Source: Punica granatum (Eukaryota; Streptophyta; Magnoliopsida; Myrtales; Lythraceae). Taken from it: a stretch of DNA of 64,000 bases. The position numbers and the translations under genes were made by a program. The stretch is from positions 29,880,605 through 29,944,604 of the forward strand of contig NC_045130.1 of NCBI RefSeq assembly GCF_007655135.1, in the 5' to 3' direction. Of this stretch, positions 38,148-54,800 are shown piece by piece. Positions within the stretch are counted from its first letter, which is position 1; every line of letters starts with the position of its first letter. Under the pieces are notes generated by a model. That model searched no databases. It was not told the DNA's origin and saw only the letters and a list, made by a program, of their open reading frames with translations.

Positions 38148-39262
38148 CTTTTATCGGACTATAATAGACCCAAAGACCCACTTTTGTTAGGGTTTATTTT
38201 GCAGCACAGTGGCTGAAAATCATATCAGTAGCAGTACAGAGAAGCTGTGGAAACAGAGTTGAAATTCGGGTACAGAGGGCAGCGCGCAGCTGGAGATCAA
38301 ACCTCGATCGAGATGTCAAATGAATTCCGATTGAGACGAAATTTTGGCAGCGGCTTCACAACACGTGGGGCTAAGTTCTGAACGGTCAAAATTTTTATTC
38401 GAACTCTGTAGGTGCTGTTTCACCTGGTTTTGTAAACCACCCGGTGTGGGTAACGAATTTGGTGTTTTGGTGATCCAAGAGAGTGTTTCTCTTGAGTTTG
38501 GTGATCCAAGGGTTTACCCTTGATGAAAAACATTGTATAACCTTCATTGGATTGTTGATTCAGAGTTGGTCCCGTGGTTTTTTCCCACATCGGGGTTTTC
38601 CATGTAAAATTTTTGGTGTTCTTTTCTTTACCGCTTGTCGGTTGATTTGTTTGGTTTCTATCTCGATTACACTAGTAGGGAAGGAAGATTAATTGCTGTG
38701 TTATCATTTGGTCGAGCACATCACCTACTAGTGTAATCGAGATAGAAACCAAACAAATCAACCAATAAGCAGTAAAAGAAAAGAACACCAAGAATTTTAT
38801 GTGGAAAATCCCGATGTGGGGAAAAATCACGGGACCAATTCCGAATCAACGATCTACTATCAATGAAGGTTATACAATGTTTTTCATTAAGGGTAAACCC
38901 TTGGATCACCAAACTCAAGAGAAACATTCTCTTGGATCACCCAAACACCAAATTTGTTATCCACATGGGGGTGGTTTACAAAACCAGCTGAAACAGCACC
39001 TATAGAGCTCAAATAAAAATTCTGACCATTCAAAACTTAGCCCCACGTGTCGTGAAGCCGCTGTCAAAATTTCGTCTCAATCGGAGTTCGTTTGACATCC
39101 CAATCGAGATTTGATTTACAGCTGCGCGCTGCCCTCTGTACCCGAATTTCAACTCTGTTTCCACAGCTTCTCTGTAGTGCTACTGATTTGATTTTCAGCC
39201 AATGTGTTGCAAAATAAAGCCTAACAAAAGTGGGTCCTTAGCCTATTAAAACCCGATAAAAG
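38148..39262. mobile_element. Two copia-like LTRs facing each other (hairpin)
   Basis: The left arm 38148-38679 and right arm 38724-39262 are near-perfect reverse complements around a 44-base loop. Both contain CCCACATCGGGGTTTTCC-type sequence typical of plant LTRs. The left LTR probably begins TGTTGGG at 38099. No internal retrotransposon genes lie between them. Confidence 0.85.
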
Positions 39263-40037
39263 GTCAACAACTAAACTTCCGCAGCTGCTGCCTTCACGTC
39301 TAGCGGCGATCCCTTGACCCCTGATTCGATCGATTATTTTTCTTCCCTCATCTGTCTCTATCAGTTTCTTTGCCCCTTTCTCCCAAATCCGACTCCACCT
39401 CCCTACCCCCTCTACCCACGGCTCCCCATCCCGATCCTCCTCCTCCTTCCATTGTCGTGTCTTGTTCGCTCCTCCATTGCCGCTCCTCCACTGCCGCGCC
39501 TTCACTATCACTCCACTGCTTCTACTCCATCTTGGTTGATCACCCTCGGATCTCCCTGATGATCGGTCTCGACTCGGGTCTGGACCATGGCCACTCACCC
39601 CATACTGATCGGGACCTTTGGCATCTTTTATGGTCACGGCCCTCTGTTCACTGGCAAATAAAAGTTATGGCTACCCGAATGATTATCGTCGACGATTTAC
39701 CGACGTAGTCCAATGGTACCCACCTCTGTCCACCACCCCGGTGTCTATACGAAGGAGTGCTAAGTCTAGTTAGTTCGTGATTAATTGTTATGTCCTGTAT
39801 CGTCTCGGATCCAATCTGAATGACATCCAGTGGCTGTGATTCCTTGATATTTTTTATGTTGTGGGTTTGCTTGTCTATGTGGACGGCCCCGGTTGGTAGT
39901 CGTCCTTTAGTCGGTTGTATTTTGTCTAGCCCCGTCATTGGCAGACTAGTCGTCATGTTGGTCGGTGGCCTCAACAAGGTCCCAATGAAAATTATGGCGT
40001 GTTCAATAAAATATGCTTCGTTCGACCAAAAAAAAAA
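39263..40037 (+). mobile_element. Poly-A-ended retroposon fragment
   Basis: A pyrimidine-rich start and a GT-rich body end in AATAAAATATGC, then about 10 A near 40028-40037. The LTR hairpin plus this piece is bracketed by TCACAAGAATCAT (38075-38087) and TCACAAGAGTCAT (near 40039-40051). An uninterrupted relative lies near 2995. The form fits LINE-mediated insertion. No reverse transcriptase is visible. Confidence 0.55.
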
Positions 40038-40145
40038 GTCACAAGAGTCATCATTGAAAGATAAAATACGAACTTACACCGATCAATTTTCATTTCATCT
40101 TCATTAATTCTCGGGAAAAAAATGTATCATGCATACAACCCCGCC

Positions 40146-40151
40146 TTTATT
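40146..40151 (-). promoter_or_regulatory. Candidate polyadenylation signal of the ARF-GAP gene
   Basis: The minus strand reads AATAAA about 155 bases after the stop codon. A matching sequence is kept in the decayed duplicate near 3115-3120. The poly-A site itself cannot be placed from sequence. Confidence 0.4.
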
Positions 40152-40305
40152 GTAACACAAGCATCACAAATCAGAAATATAATACAAAGAATCAATCTAA
40201 CCTTCGTATAGCGAAGAACCCCAAACCAAATATTGACTAAAATGCTAATTTCATGCTAAGTGATTAACTAATCCCTCTGCTGGATGAAACTAGGAAACCA
40301 ACTAT

Positions 40306-44826
<4,521 letters not shown>

Positions 44827-44855
44827 TCTGGAACAATCAATCAATCAAGCTATAC

Positions 44856-44856
44856 C

Positions 44857-44887
<31 letters not shown>
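44856..44887. repeat. CT/GA microsatellite in the ARF-GAP 5' leader region
   Basis: Near-perfect (CT)n on the plus strand, (GA)n on the sense strand, starting about 30 bases upstream of the start codon. GA-rich 5' leaders and core promoters are common in plants. Whether it is transcribed is not visible. Confidence 0.8.
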
Positions 44888-45046
44888 GGGCAAAGGAAGT
44901 TGCTTCTCTGCCTCTGTCTCTGCTATGAGAATCGAACAAGAAGAAGGAGGAAGGAGGCTTACGCAAAGTGGGGGAGGTGGGGTGGGGAGAGAAGCTCTGA
45001 CTTTTCACTTTATTCTCTTATGCATTGCTTGGAGGAAGCCGGCGTC

Positions 45047-45083
45047 TTCTCTCTCTCTCTCTCTTTCTCTCTATCTGTCTCTG
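45047..45083. repeat. Second CT/GA microsatellite upstream of the ARF-GAP gene
   Basis: Imperfect (CT)n interrupted by TTT, TAT and TGT, about 220-260 bases upstream of the start codon. It probably lies in the 5' UTR or proximal promoter. No TATA box could be assigned with confidence. Confidence 0.7.
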
Positions 45084-45283
45084 TTGGATTGGTTTTCTTC
45101 ACGCGCGTTTCCGATTATGAGGGCTATGGAAAACGTTTTCCGTTTCCCCCATAGGCCGGAAATTCAAATTGGTGGCTCCGTCTTCTGCCGACTTCTTATT
45201 CTTGTGCTCTTTCGACACGCGTGGGCCCGCCTCAAGCATTGTTTGGCTTTCCCATTGCGGCGGCTCTCTTTATCAAAATAATA

Positions 45284-45397
45284 CGGAAAGTCTAGCATGA
45301 TTCGATGTGAAGTGACATCGGGAGCATGACCGTCTATCGTGCGTGGACCTGGTGTGGGTCCTACGGATGAATGGTTTGGTCATATTAGACTTTCCGA
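45284..45397. mobile_element. Short TIR MITE (Mutator-like) upstream of the ARF-GAP gene
   Basis: A 114-bp element with terminal inverted repeats beginning CGGAAAGTCTA. It is flanked by a perfect 10-bp direct repeat, CAAAATAATA, at 45274-45283 and 45398-45407. A 9-10 bp duplication suggests a Mutator-type transposase. It lies about 460 bp upstream of the ATG. No coding capacity. Confidence 0.7.
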
Positions 45398-45399
45398 CA

Positions 45400-48300
45400 A
45401 AATAATAATAACAACGGAGTTAAGCAAAATAACATCGACCAGTTCGGCGCTCGTTTTCCCAAATAATGTCAAATTAAATATACTCTATATATGTATAATT
45501 ATTTGTAGAGTTTTGTTATTTCAGCTGCGCCGAATCAAACACATAGAGCAAATCTGTATTCTTAAATATTCACACATTCTAGACGCTCACGGAATACTCT
45601 CACATTCTAAACGCTCTCTGCGTACCATCGAAACTCTCGACATATCTTATAATATTATTTAAGTAAGAGTATCATGTTGTAACCGTTTTTATTTTTTCTA
45701 TTGTTTGATCTAATTTTAAAATCCAAGTCCTACTTATTCTCCATTTTTTACAAAAAAAAATTTGACCTCTTTCTTTCCATTTAAAAAAACTAACTTTACT
45801 TAATTAGTTACAATTACCAAATATTCACAAAAATAAATCATAATTTTCATAAATTTACAAATTTTCCATAATATCAAAATTGAGATTGGATAAAAACATG
45901 AAAGCAATTGCGCACGTGCGTGCATTAGAACTAGTATATATGGACTATGATTCTCTCGCAACATAATATTCCCAAATAGTCTCTCTATCTTTAATATCCT
46001 AATGTACAGTATTCTCAATATATTACCTAACCAAAAGGTAGATATTTAAATCTACAAAATAGGAAATAGATCAGGTCAAAATTCAAGACACAATTTTCAA
46101 CAATTTCACAATTCGGATACTTGATATCCCGGTGGATTTGCTCAAGTAATTCAGCACCCGTTATCCTTAATAAGGTTTTGAATTTGAGTCTTGTGAATAA
46201 AAAAAATCAATGCTTGGGAGAGCTTCATCCCTTTTAAGTGAACACGACCAGAACCTAAATTAGAGAGGGTCTATTAAGCCTCAAGTCGAATATTAGGTAG
46301 TGCACACTAAAAAAAAAATTCACTTATATGCTAAAATGAGAACTCTAGACCCTTCATTATCTTAAAAAAATTATATCTTAGATTATATTATTACTTGTAA
46401 TTTCTAATAATTCAATATGTTTATCAAATACAATAATCTAATATTTTAAACATAGTATTCACGGAAATTAATTGTCAATGGTTAATTCTTTTTTCATGTA
46501 ATATCTATCTATCTATCTATTATTATTATTATTTAGACTCTTGCAATGAGAATTCTTTGTTCGTGCAACGAGAGGCTTCTATTAGCTTCCCCTTAGCTCA
46601 TGATAGAAGGTCCTTTCGCATTCTTTATATTAATGCATTACATGATTATCGAGACGAGACGAATTCATTATATAATCAATGATACACCAGAAACGAGATG
46701 AAGATTTTTAAAAATCTTTTGTTATATCAATATTCAAGAATTCAATTTGAGATATATTGATAATGATAATTATCAATAGTGTGATAATGTTCGAACCAAG
46801 CGCCTGTAAGAGAATTTGCCGCGTAAAATTTTGTCTCTTTGATATTGAGTAACTTTTATGTTGCAATTAATAAATGAAGGATCAATGGCAAATAATAATA
46901 ATAATAATAAAGATTTTTTTCCAATGTGAATTTTTCCATGGTAATGTGTATTACCATGTCAATCAAGATTTCTGATGATGCAATTTAATCAAATAGACCA
47001 AACTTATGAGTCCAGGCAATTTAGTCTAACATTACTAGGATATGGATCTACTTAGATTCCATCACACCAAATGCCACTTAAGAAATTTTAAATTCGATTT
47101 TCGTAAGTAGTACTTCTCATACATATTATTTTTCATTTTTCATTTCACAATTTTTTATTAACAATTATAGTATGTTAAATAGTTCGACAATAATTTTGCA
47201 ACTAATTGTCTCATTTAATATGTATAATATATTTAAGTTACTTATTATTTCAGATTTATTACATATACCTTATTTAGAAATTCCAATACAAATTTATATC
47301 TATATTCACCAACTGTTATTTGAAAACAGTTTTTATGAGATCCTTATCTTTAAGTGTCTCTTTCTTTATATTTTATTATTTTATTCATGAGTATAAGTTC
47401 ATATATAGTGCGTAAAGTTTTTCCTCCTATATGACCATAAGTTCATAAAATTAGTAACTTATAGAATTTTTCATGGAAATTCAATATATGATCAATAAAT
47501 TATTTTTTTGTGTTGCTATCCTTTGAGTTGTATTTTTAATGCATTTATTTTTCATTTCTTAAAATAACTATATTATGACTCTTGGAAAATATATTTGTTT
47601 CTTCATGTAATAAAATATTTTGTATGATTAATTTTATATTAGAATAATGATGATATATTAGCAAAATGAACTAATTTTCAAATGGCTTAATAATGATCTT
47701 GTAACTAACTCTTTTAATTAGTATGCATGACATATTTATTTGATCAGTTATATATTAGGTATATTTTTATAGGTATTTTGACAAATTCAATTATACATTT
47801 TTTTAAAATTAGTGTTTTATATCCTTATTTGAGATATTTTAAGTTTATATTACCACAACTTGTTAGAATATAAATTTTATAAAAAATATATTGGATTGAC
47901 ATAAATATTTGTTTGATGGTATAATAATATATTAACAAATAAATTCATATATTCACACACACATATAAGTTAGTCTGAAAATAAGAATATCATATTCCTA
48001 CAAAAAAAAAATCATACATTAGGGTCATCAAATGAGTGCGAATTTCTAACCTTTCAACTAATTCTTTAATTTTTTTATTTGTCAAATGATTAATTGCAAT
48101 ACTTTTTTTATAATTCTTATTTATGTGCAAATTACTATTCTAATCTGATTTAATATGCACTTATTTAATGTTAAACGTAGTTAGTTTTACTATATAGTAT
48201 GGATTATACTAGGCAAAATCTAGAGTGTTTTTATGTTAAATTTATAATTCTATTACATATACAAAAGTCTGAAGCTCATAATTGTGTTTCTCCACATTTT

Positions 48301-48590
48301 AAATTTTCCATTTTACTATTTCATATATGTAGACACTTTTCTTAATTCCTATATTGTCGATTCAATGAACGTGAACATCTTCCTAAACTTCATTCACTCA
48401 TTCAATGTATGAAGACATATTTTATATTTTCTGTTTAAAATTAAACATGACCATTTGTATTAGTGTCTGTTGAAAGAAAAATAGTGCATTATAGAAATTC
48501 AACGATATATATCCAACTCATTAAATTGTTTTTGCACTTACAACTACCAATTATGTCTTCTAAACAAGTAAATCACGATGCCTTCCCTAC
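45400..48590. other. AT-rich intergenic DNA with dispersed repeats
   Basis: No gene seen. GCGCACGTGCGTGC followed by GAACTAG|T at 45910-45934 is a likely Helitron 3' end without a located start. 46143-46290 resembles a SINE (box A TAATTCAGCAC). 46950-48590 is distantly related to 16900-17790 and 32200-32765. Confidence 0.45.
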
Positions 48591-48598
48591 TTAAAAAT

Positions 48599-49292
48599 AG
48601 GGATGATCATGGGACGGGTTTGGGACAGTTAGATCTTTCCCATCCCCAAACCCATTGGGAAGGGTCAACTCCAAACCCTTTCCAAACCCATTAAGAAATT
48701 AAAGCATAATTCCCAAATCCTTTCCATGAAGTTAACGGGTTCCCACTAAGAACCCGTTTTTTACCCATTATCCAAAAAAAATTGTGAAAGGCAGCAACAA
48801 TGAAATCGATATTTTATTACATGATTTTTAAACAAAACAATATCAAATTACAGTACTATTATATAACAAGCATATGCTCCAAGAATTTCACCCCAATAAC
48901 ATAAAGAAACAAATCTTCCTCAACAAACATCTTAGTCCTTTTATGAAATTTGAACATTCAAACCAAACAATTACAAGCATTCACCAATTTAATTAACAAG
49001 GTATTTCCTAAGAGCGAGCGGCGATAGAAGAACAATGAGAAGAGGCAATGAACCTTAACTGAGTTAACAGGGGTATTTTGTAAATTTAATAAATAGTTGG
49101 GAATATTTTGATCATTTTATACCTTAACGGGATTGAGATGGGTTTTATGGCAAAATACCAAACCTTTCCCAAACCTACAGGGTTTTCATAAAAAAATTCT
49201 AAAACCTTCCCGTGATCCGTTGGGTAAAACCCTTTAATGCCCCAATAGGGTTTGGACGAGTTAAAACCCATTTAGGAAAATCTTTGATCATC
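48599..49292. mobile_element. hAT-like non-autonomous element
   Basis: Starts TAGGGATGATCATGGGACGG and ends CTTTGATCATCCATA, giving inverted ends. Inner ends repeat GGGTTTGGGA-type sequence on opposite strands. The flanks CTTAAAAA and ATTAAAAA are a plausible but imperfect 8-bp duplication. Confidence 0.6.
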
Positions 49293-49299
49293 CATATTA

Positions 49300-50570
49300 A
49301 AAAAGACATGCTATATACCTCTATATCACTAGTTTTTAATAATAATAAGATAAAATAATAAAATGCACCTTGAAAAACAGACTTTACATCAAGCGTGTCC
49401 TCGAATTATTTTTTACATCGTATAAAACCTTGACTGTTGTAAAGCACACCTGATGAACCCATACGTCTGGCTTCCGTTAAGAAATGGACGAAATCATTTA
49501 ACGTGACATTTTTTATTGTTTCATGCCTTTTTTTCTCTTACATTACTTATAATCTTATCTTAATAAAAATATGAAAACCCAGGAAAAAAGAGAGTCTACC
49601 GTGATGGAATTATAGAGAGAGAGAATTAGAGGCTGGGTGGGGTGTGGGGAAGGGGAAGATCAAAGGCAGGGCAGCTCCGTTGCCCATCGCCCCCCAAGGC
49701 GACCTCGGCGGAGAGGTAATCCCTTTTGGCCGCTTTTCCTATGAGGTTGTACATCGTGGATCGGATGAGTCACAGCTGCAATGGAAGAACGCGACCTTCG
49801 CGAGCTCAGAATTAACAACAGTGGTAGTGAGATGTGGGAGACATTGAGCTCGAGATGGCAGTGCGCTCGATTATGGAAAAAAGAGAAAGAGATAGGGGTT
49901 TTGTGTGGGGAAGAATAGATGGGGGCTGTGGTCGTTGGAGGGTCAACATTGCCTATGTATCTCCTCTCTCACTTCAATTTTTTGCACCATGCTCTGCTTC
50001 GTGATCCTCTCAACATGAATAATGGGCTAAGCTGGGTATCCCTTTTTACGTCTCTGCTACTTCATTCATAATTTAATAGGGTGGACATCACTCTTTCCTC
50101 GTCGAGATTTCCGTGATTTTTCACATCACTCTTACCTTTTTCAGTCCCTTGTTTGATTTTTTAAAATGTGATTACTTTACTGAAAATTGAAGGAATTTTA
50201 GAACACTTGTTCGTGTGAATTGGTGGATTTGCTTCTATTATACTTGAAATTATGTTTGATTTCCCTCTTCTTGGTGAAGTGGGAGAAAAAAGAAGGGCAT
50301 GATCTGGATTAGGGAGGAGGCAATTGGATGGTGGGAGCTTTTCGGAATTGCGCTTACTTAGTTGAGGTCGTTGCGGTGCCCAGGAGTGACCAGAGACCTC
50401 CCATGGGTGGTAGAAGGGAGGGACCGTGGCTGGATGGGAGCTCCTGCAACGGTGACTTCTCGACCTTGTGAGTAGTCCCACTGGCTACCGCCTCCACATA
50501 TGCACCTGGAGATGTCGCTTCGACGGGATGCCCTCGTCGTCGACCCCCTCCCTTCCTTCCTCTCTGGAAT
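49300..50570. other. Intergenic DNA, gene-like composition but no gene recognised
   Basis: 49620-50560 is GC-richer, with short open frames on both strands. None shows a known motif or a convincing splice pattern. It may be a decayed gene or a promoter region. Confidence 0.35.
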
Positions 50571-50575
50571 TCTAA

Positions 50576-50807
50576 GGGCTTGTTTGGTTTTAGAATAGTA
50601 TTTTAAAATTACAATTCTAACTTAACTCTACCCACTATAGAACAAAATAACTCCTACAAAGTCAAAGAGTGGGGTCCATTTATATCACTTTTTTTCACAA
50701 CAAAACAACATAACTCATACAAAGTCAAAGGGTCGGCCCCATTTATTCCACTCAAAATCAAAATCAAAATCTGATTTTAAAATTCTACTATGAAATCAAA
50801 CGCAACC
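50576..50807. mobile_element. Tourist-like MITE
   Basis: 232 bp with inverted ends (GGGCTTGTTTGGTTTTAGAA and GGTTGCGTTTGATTTCATAG on the other strand). Flanked by TAA on both sides, as for PIF/Harbinger elements. Confidence 0.75.
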
Positions 50808-51404
50808 TAAGTAAGATGGTTTTTTGGTTTTTAGTTTTATTTTTTGGTTTTATTTTTTGGTTTTATTTTTTTTATAAAGAAAGGAATGAGAAAGAAAGAG
50901 AGAAGAATAATAAAAAAGACGGTGACAATTAGAAATTGTCACATCATCATTTTATGTTATTTCTTGGCGGAAGACATCTTCGGATGTGCTTTCCAACCGG
51001 TAAGATTTTATGTGATATAAAACATAATTCAAAAGCACGTTTAATGTAAAGTTCATCTTTCTAGGTATATTTGATAATTTTCTCTAATAAAAATCACTCA
51101 AGTATATTATTATTATTACCCTGAAGCTCCCCTACTTGTTTCTCTATATTTTTATATTCCTTACACGATATTATTTTAAGTTCCTTCTCAAAAGAAACTC
51201 ATGTACAAAAATTGTATCCTTTTGATTTCAATAACTGCGGTCTTTTCGCTAATCACATTTAACTGTATGGCCCTCATCGCTCTCGCTATATATATATATA
51301 TAATGAAAAAAAAAAGACAGCCTCAGGACTAACGTTCTCCCTCATTCCCAAAAAAAAGACTGCCTCAGCCTCAGTACTAAACCACGCACCCCAACCACCC
51401 CCCC

Positions 51405-51405
<1 letters not shown>

Positions 51406-51457
<52 letters not shown>
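51406..51457. repeat. Uninterrupted run of 52 C
   Basis: A perfect homopolymer preceded by shorter C runs from about 51388. It creates poly-proline and poly-glycine reading frames that are artefacts. Confidence 0.95.
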
Positions 51458-51462
<5 letters not shown>

Positions 51463-51857
51463 GGCCGAAACTCGTTGCTCGAAAGACACCTCCCTGGCTA
51501 CCGACACGCCTGCTCCCTCTCTGAACCTCCACCCGGCCCGCCCCTCCTCCTCCTCCTTCCCTCGCCATCGACCTTCGTTTCAGTGATCATTGCCCTTCTG
51601 ACCACCCTTCGGCTAACGGGTTACGATCACTTTCTCACGCTTCTTATCGCGATCTTCAAACAAATGCTTCACCCTGCCACTTCGTGCCTTCTGCCTTGCT
51701 CTTACGATGGACTCTTTTATGAAACATCCTGTACGCACCGCCTTTCCTCGCTCTCCCCTTGTTGTGTTCGGGTTTTCTCCTTCCGCATTCGTCCCTGTTC
51801 TGCGCCTACAACCTGCTCGTGAAAATGTCTGTGAAATTCGCAACGACCCTGTGCCCC

Positions 51858-51858
<1 letters not shown>

Positions 51859-51911
<53 letters not shown>
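51859..51911. repeat. Uninterrupted run of 53 C
   Basis: Second perfect homopolymer, 0.4 kb after the first and almost the same length. The DNA between them is C-rich and shows no gene. Confidence 0.95.
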
Positions 51912-51917
<6 letters not shown>

Positions 51918-51967
51918 TTAAATAAAGTACGAGTGTGGGTTCTTGTTTGTGTTCATATGTGCAATAT

Positions 51968-52615
51968 GTGTTGTTGATGTCGTGGTTGCTGGGCGTAAAA
52001 GTTTGGACCTTTGACATATCATTTTAAAGAAGATCTCAAAAAGTGTAATTTCTTGTTCATTAAATTTCGTGAATTATTGGCAAGATTTGTCAACTCGAGT
52101 TCTTTCCTATTGTTACTTGAACCTATAATATATAAATTTACATTAGTTGCACTTCGTAACAGGGTGAGACACATGGTGTGCGTGGACTTGTAAGCCTGTT
52201 GTTTCATTTCTTTATCTCCTCACCGTTCAGGATCATGGATGAGCCAACTATTGAGTCGAGAAGAATGATTCTGGTATTCGATTTGCTAAACCTGGTGTTG
52301 TTGATGTGTTGATTGCTGGGCGTGATTCTTGATTAGTCTGCTAGGCTGAAATTTAGGTGCTTTAGTATCTAATTTCCAAATAATCGGCAACATTTATCAG
52401 CTCAAGTTCTTTCTATGCTTCTATGGTTTTAGGCTACTGGAATCTTTCCGGATTATATCTTGGACCCGTAATTCAGTCTTATTGATTGCTTGCTGTTCAT
52501 AAAGGATTAGATACATGGTGTGTCTAGATATGTAATCCATTTGTTTGTTTATCTTTATTGCTTTTTCAGGATCACGGTTGAATAGGCTTTCGAGAAGAAT
52601 GGCTGGCGGTAATTG
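51968..52615 (+). repeat. Tandem duplication of about 327 bp
   Basis: Copies at 51968-52294 and 52295 to about 52615 both start GTGTTGTTGATG and end near a GAGAAGAATG-type motif. The second copy runs into the first chaperonin remnant, so this is probably a duplicated intron plus exon edge of the ancestral gene. Confidence 0.6.
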
Positions 52616-53148
52616 GAAAGGTATAGTAGTTGGTTAAGGCTGTAGCATTCTGAGGTCAATCTTCGCAGGTTGAGGGAATAAAAGACCTCCTAGACAAGAG
52701 AGAACATAAGGTACATATCTTTTATGGGGTAATTTTTTTAATCCTGATCATCTACCGCCTTCTGGAATTATCAGACTAATGATTATTATGAAAATAAAGA
52801 ACATATAAAATTAATATCGCTTTAGTTTTGATCCAACGATTATGAATTTATTTGCAGATAGGTGCTGAGATATTTAAAGTAGTTTTGACCTGCCTGCCTA
52901 GGCGATTGCTAAGAATGCTGGGACAAATGGCAGTGTTGTCGTGGAGAAGGTCCGTTCTTATTGACCCATCATTTTTACCAAACTTTATTTGCTTGAGATC
53001 CAGGCAATTCGTGACTGAATATCATACACTTCTCTATAAATATTTTGTGTCTGCAGATTTTATCAATTGACAAGGTGAGGTAGGGATATATGCTGCTAAG
53101 CGCAGCTACGAGGATCCAATGTCCACTGGCATAACCGATCCATCCGAG
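52600..53148 (+). pseudogene. Plastid chaperonin-60 beta pseudogene fragment
   Basis: Three exon remnants of the RuBisCO-binding chaperonin beta subunit: about 52600-52710, 52858-52949 and 53057-53148, with CAG acceptors and GT donors still visible. Remnant 1 reads GIVVG, a stop, then in another frame VEGIKDLLDKREHK. Remnant 2 opens IGAEIFKVVLT and, after a frame change, continues AIAKNAGTNGSVVVEKV. Remnant 3 reads ILSIDKVR, a stop, then AAKRSYEDPMSTGITDPSE. These match the C-terminal third of plastid Cpn60 beta (GIVVGGG; LIAKNAGVNGSVV; YEDLMAAGIIDPTK) rather than the mitochondrial form. Retained introns mean duplication of genomic DNA, not retroposition. Stops and frameshifts exclude function. 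I see no earlier exons. Confidence 0.75.
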
Positions 53149-53159
53149 GTATAAGTTTT

Positions 53160-54600
53160 ACATTCAAGAATCAACGCATTTAAACATTCAAAATGCACTC
53201 CATGAAATAAAAAGAAAATGGTATCATATATGATAATATTATATCATCTTTTGAAAAAAAATAGATTATTAACCATTAATAGAGAGTTCATACTTTTTTA
53301 CAAATGAGTGTTTTATTATTAGTTTCAGCTATACACTATATTGATTATTACAACAACTATTACGATGAATCAAAAAATTGAAGAAAAATTTCCAACTCGC
53401 GGCATGGTGTGGGTTTGCCCCTAGTTGACATGGTTATAGATCAATTGGTCAGTTTCACAATATGTTCCGTAAATAACCACATCTTGACATAAATATTTAT
53501 TTGAAAATCTTTTAAAAAATAATATATTATATGATGTAAATATCACATTTGATCAGAAAATATATATTTGATTAATTTAATAACTAAATGTAGTAGTAAA
53601 CTATCATGTAAAAAAATTCAAAAATATATTATACAGAAGATTAATAAATTTGGGAACTTTTCTGTAGATGACAACATTTTACCAAAAATAATTATTTTAC
53701 CACAGTTTATCAATGGCCCTTGATTAATCCAGTCAGCCCATTAAGGGTAAAGCTCTTATAGTATAGATTTTCTCAATTCATAAGACTTGAATTCAAGACC
53801 TTGCCTAAAGGGAACAAGCGCTTGAACCAATCCACGTTAGTGCCAAAAATATAATTATTGAGAATTCACAAGTTCAAAAATTCATGATTTAGCCATTTAT
53901 TTTGGCAGGCTGTGATTTAGCCATTATTTGAAAATTGAAAGGATTCGCAATATATTATAATAATAAACTTAAAAAATTCAAAAAATATCATTGATCATTA
54001 AATATCAATTCAAAATTGAAAGTTCATAATCTTTTTTATTATATTATAAAAAACTAAAAACTTTAGATTTATAAAATAATATTCTGAAATTTTTTTAAAT
54101 AAAAACTGTAAAAGTTTGAGAAAATTTCGTTGAATAATCTAAGCATCACACAGAGTCTTTACTTTCATAAATATAAATATAAATATATATCTATATATAT
54201 AGATGTATAATAAAATTGACCTTGAGAGCAATACATCCTATTAATGTTTCTCTTGATAACGCCTGTAATTACTAAAAGAATTAAAAATAAATTATGAAAG
54301 ATGAACAAAATTAAATTTTCACTCATTAATCTAATGCTAAGGATTGGAACATAAATTAATATTAAAGAATTACATCTGACAATAATTTACATAGATATTG
54401 AATATAAATGGTATAAATTTTTATAAAATTAAAGGCACTGAATTATAATCTCGCATATTAGTGACGAATTAGAAAATCATTATATGATATATGAAAACAA
54501 ATAACATTAATTTCATCATTATATTTCCTCGTATAAATGCTAAGAGATATGGGATTTCCTTTGACGAATCAAATCTAAAGAAAACAAGAAGAGAAAGTGA
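53160..54600. other. AT-rich intergenic DNA
   Basis: No gene seen. On the minus strand a tRNA-like stretch near 53765-53850 (GAACCAATCCACG on the plus strand) suggests a degraded SINE. Confidence 0.4.
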
Positions 54601-54609
54601 GAATTAATA

Positions 54610-54800
54610 CTCCGTTTGGTTTCGCAGTTAAAATCACAAAAAATTTAACTTTAATTTTAACTCAACACACTATATAACAAAAATACACATTTTCCAAGTC
54701 AAAAATTTTAACTTTAACTTTAACTCAATATACTACACAATCATTTGTCATTTTCCACAATCAAAATCAAAGTTACTTTAACTCTAAAATCAAACGCACC
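54610..54800. mobile_element. Tourist-like MITE
   Basis: Inverted ends CTCCGTTTGGTTT and GGTGCGTTTGATTT, with AACTTTAACTTTAACTC-type inner repeats. It resembles the element at 50576. The target duplication is unclear. Confidence 0.55.

Noticed and set aside
39221..39708. Frames of 112-138 codons on both strands
   Set aside because: Low-complexity Pro/Ser- and Gly/Arg-rich translations of a pyrimidine-rich retroposon, without any known motif.
51286..52017. Reading frames rich in proline or glycine around the C runs
   Set aside because: They are pure products of the homopolymers and have no motifs outside them.
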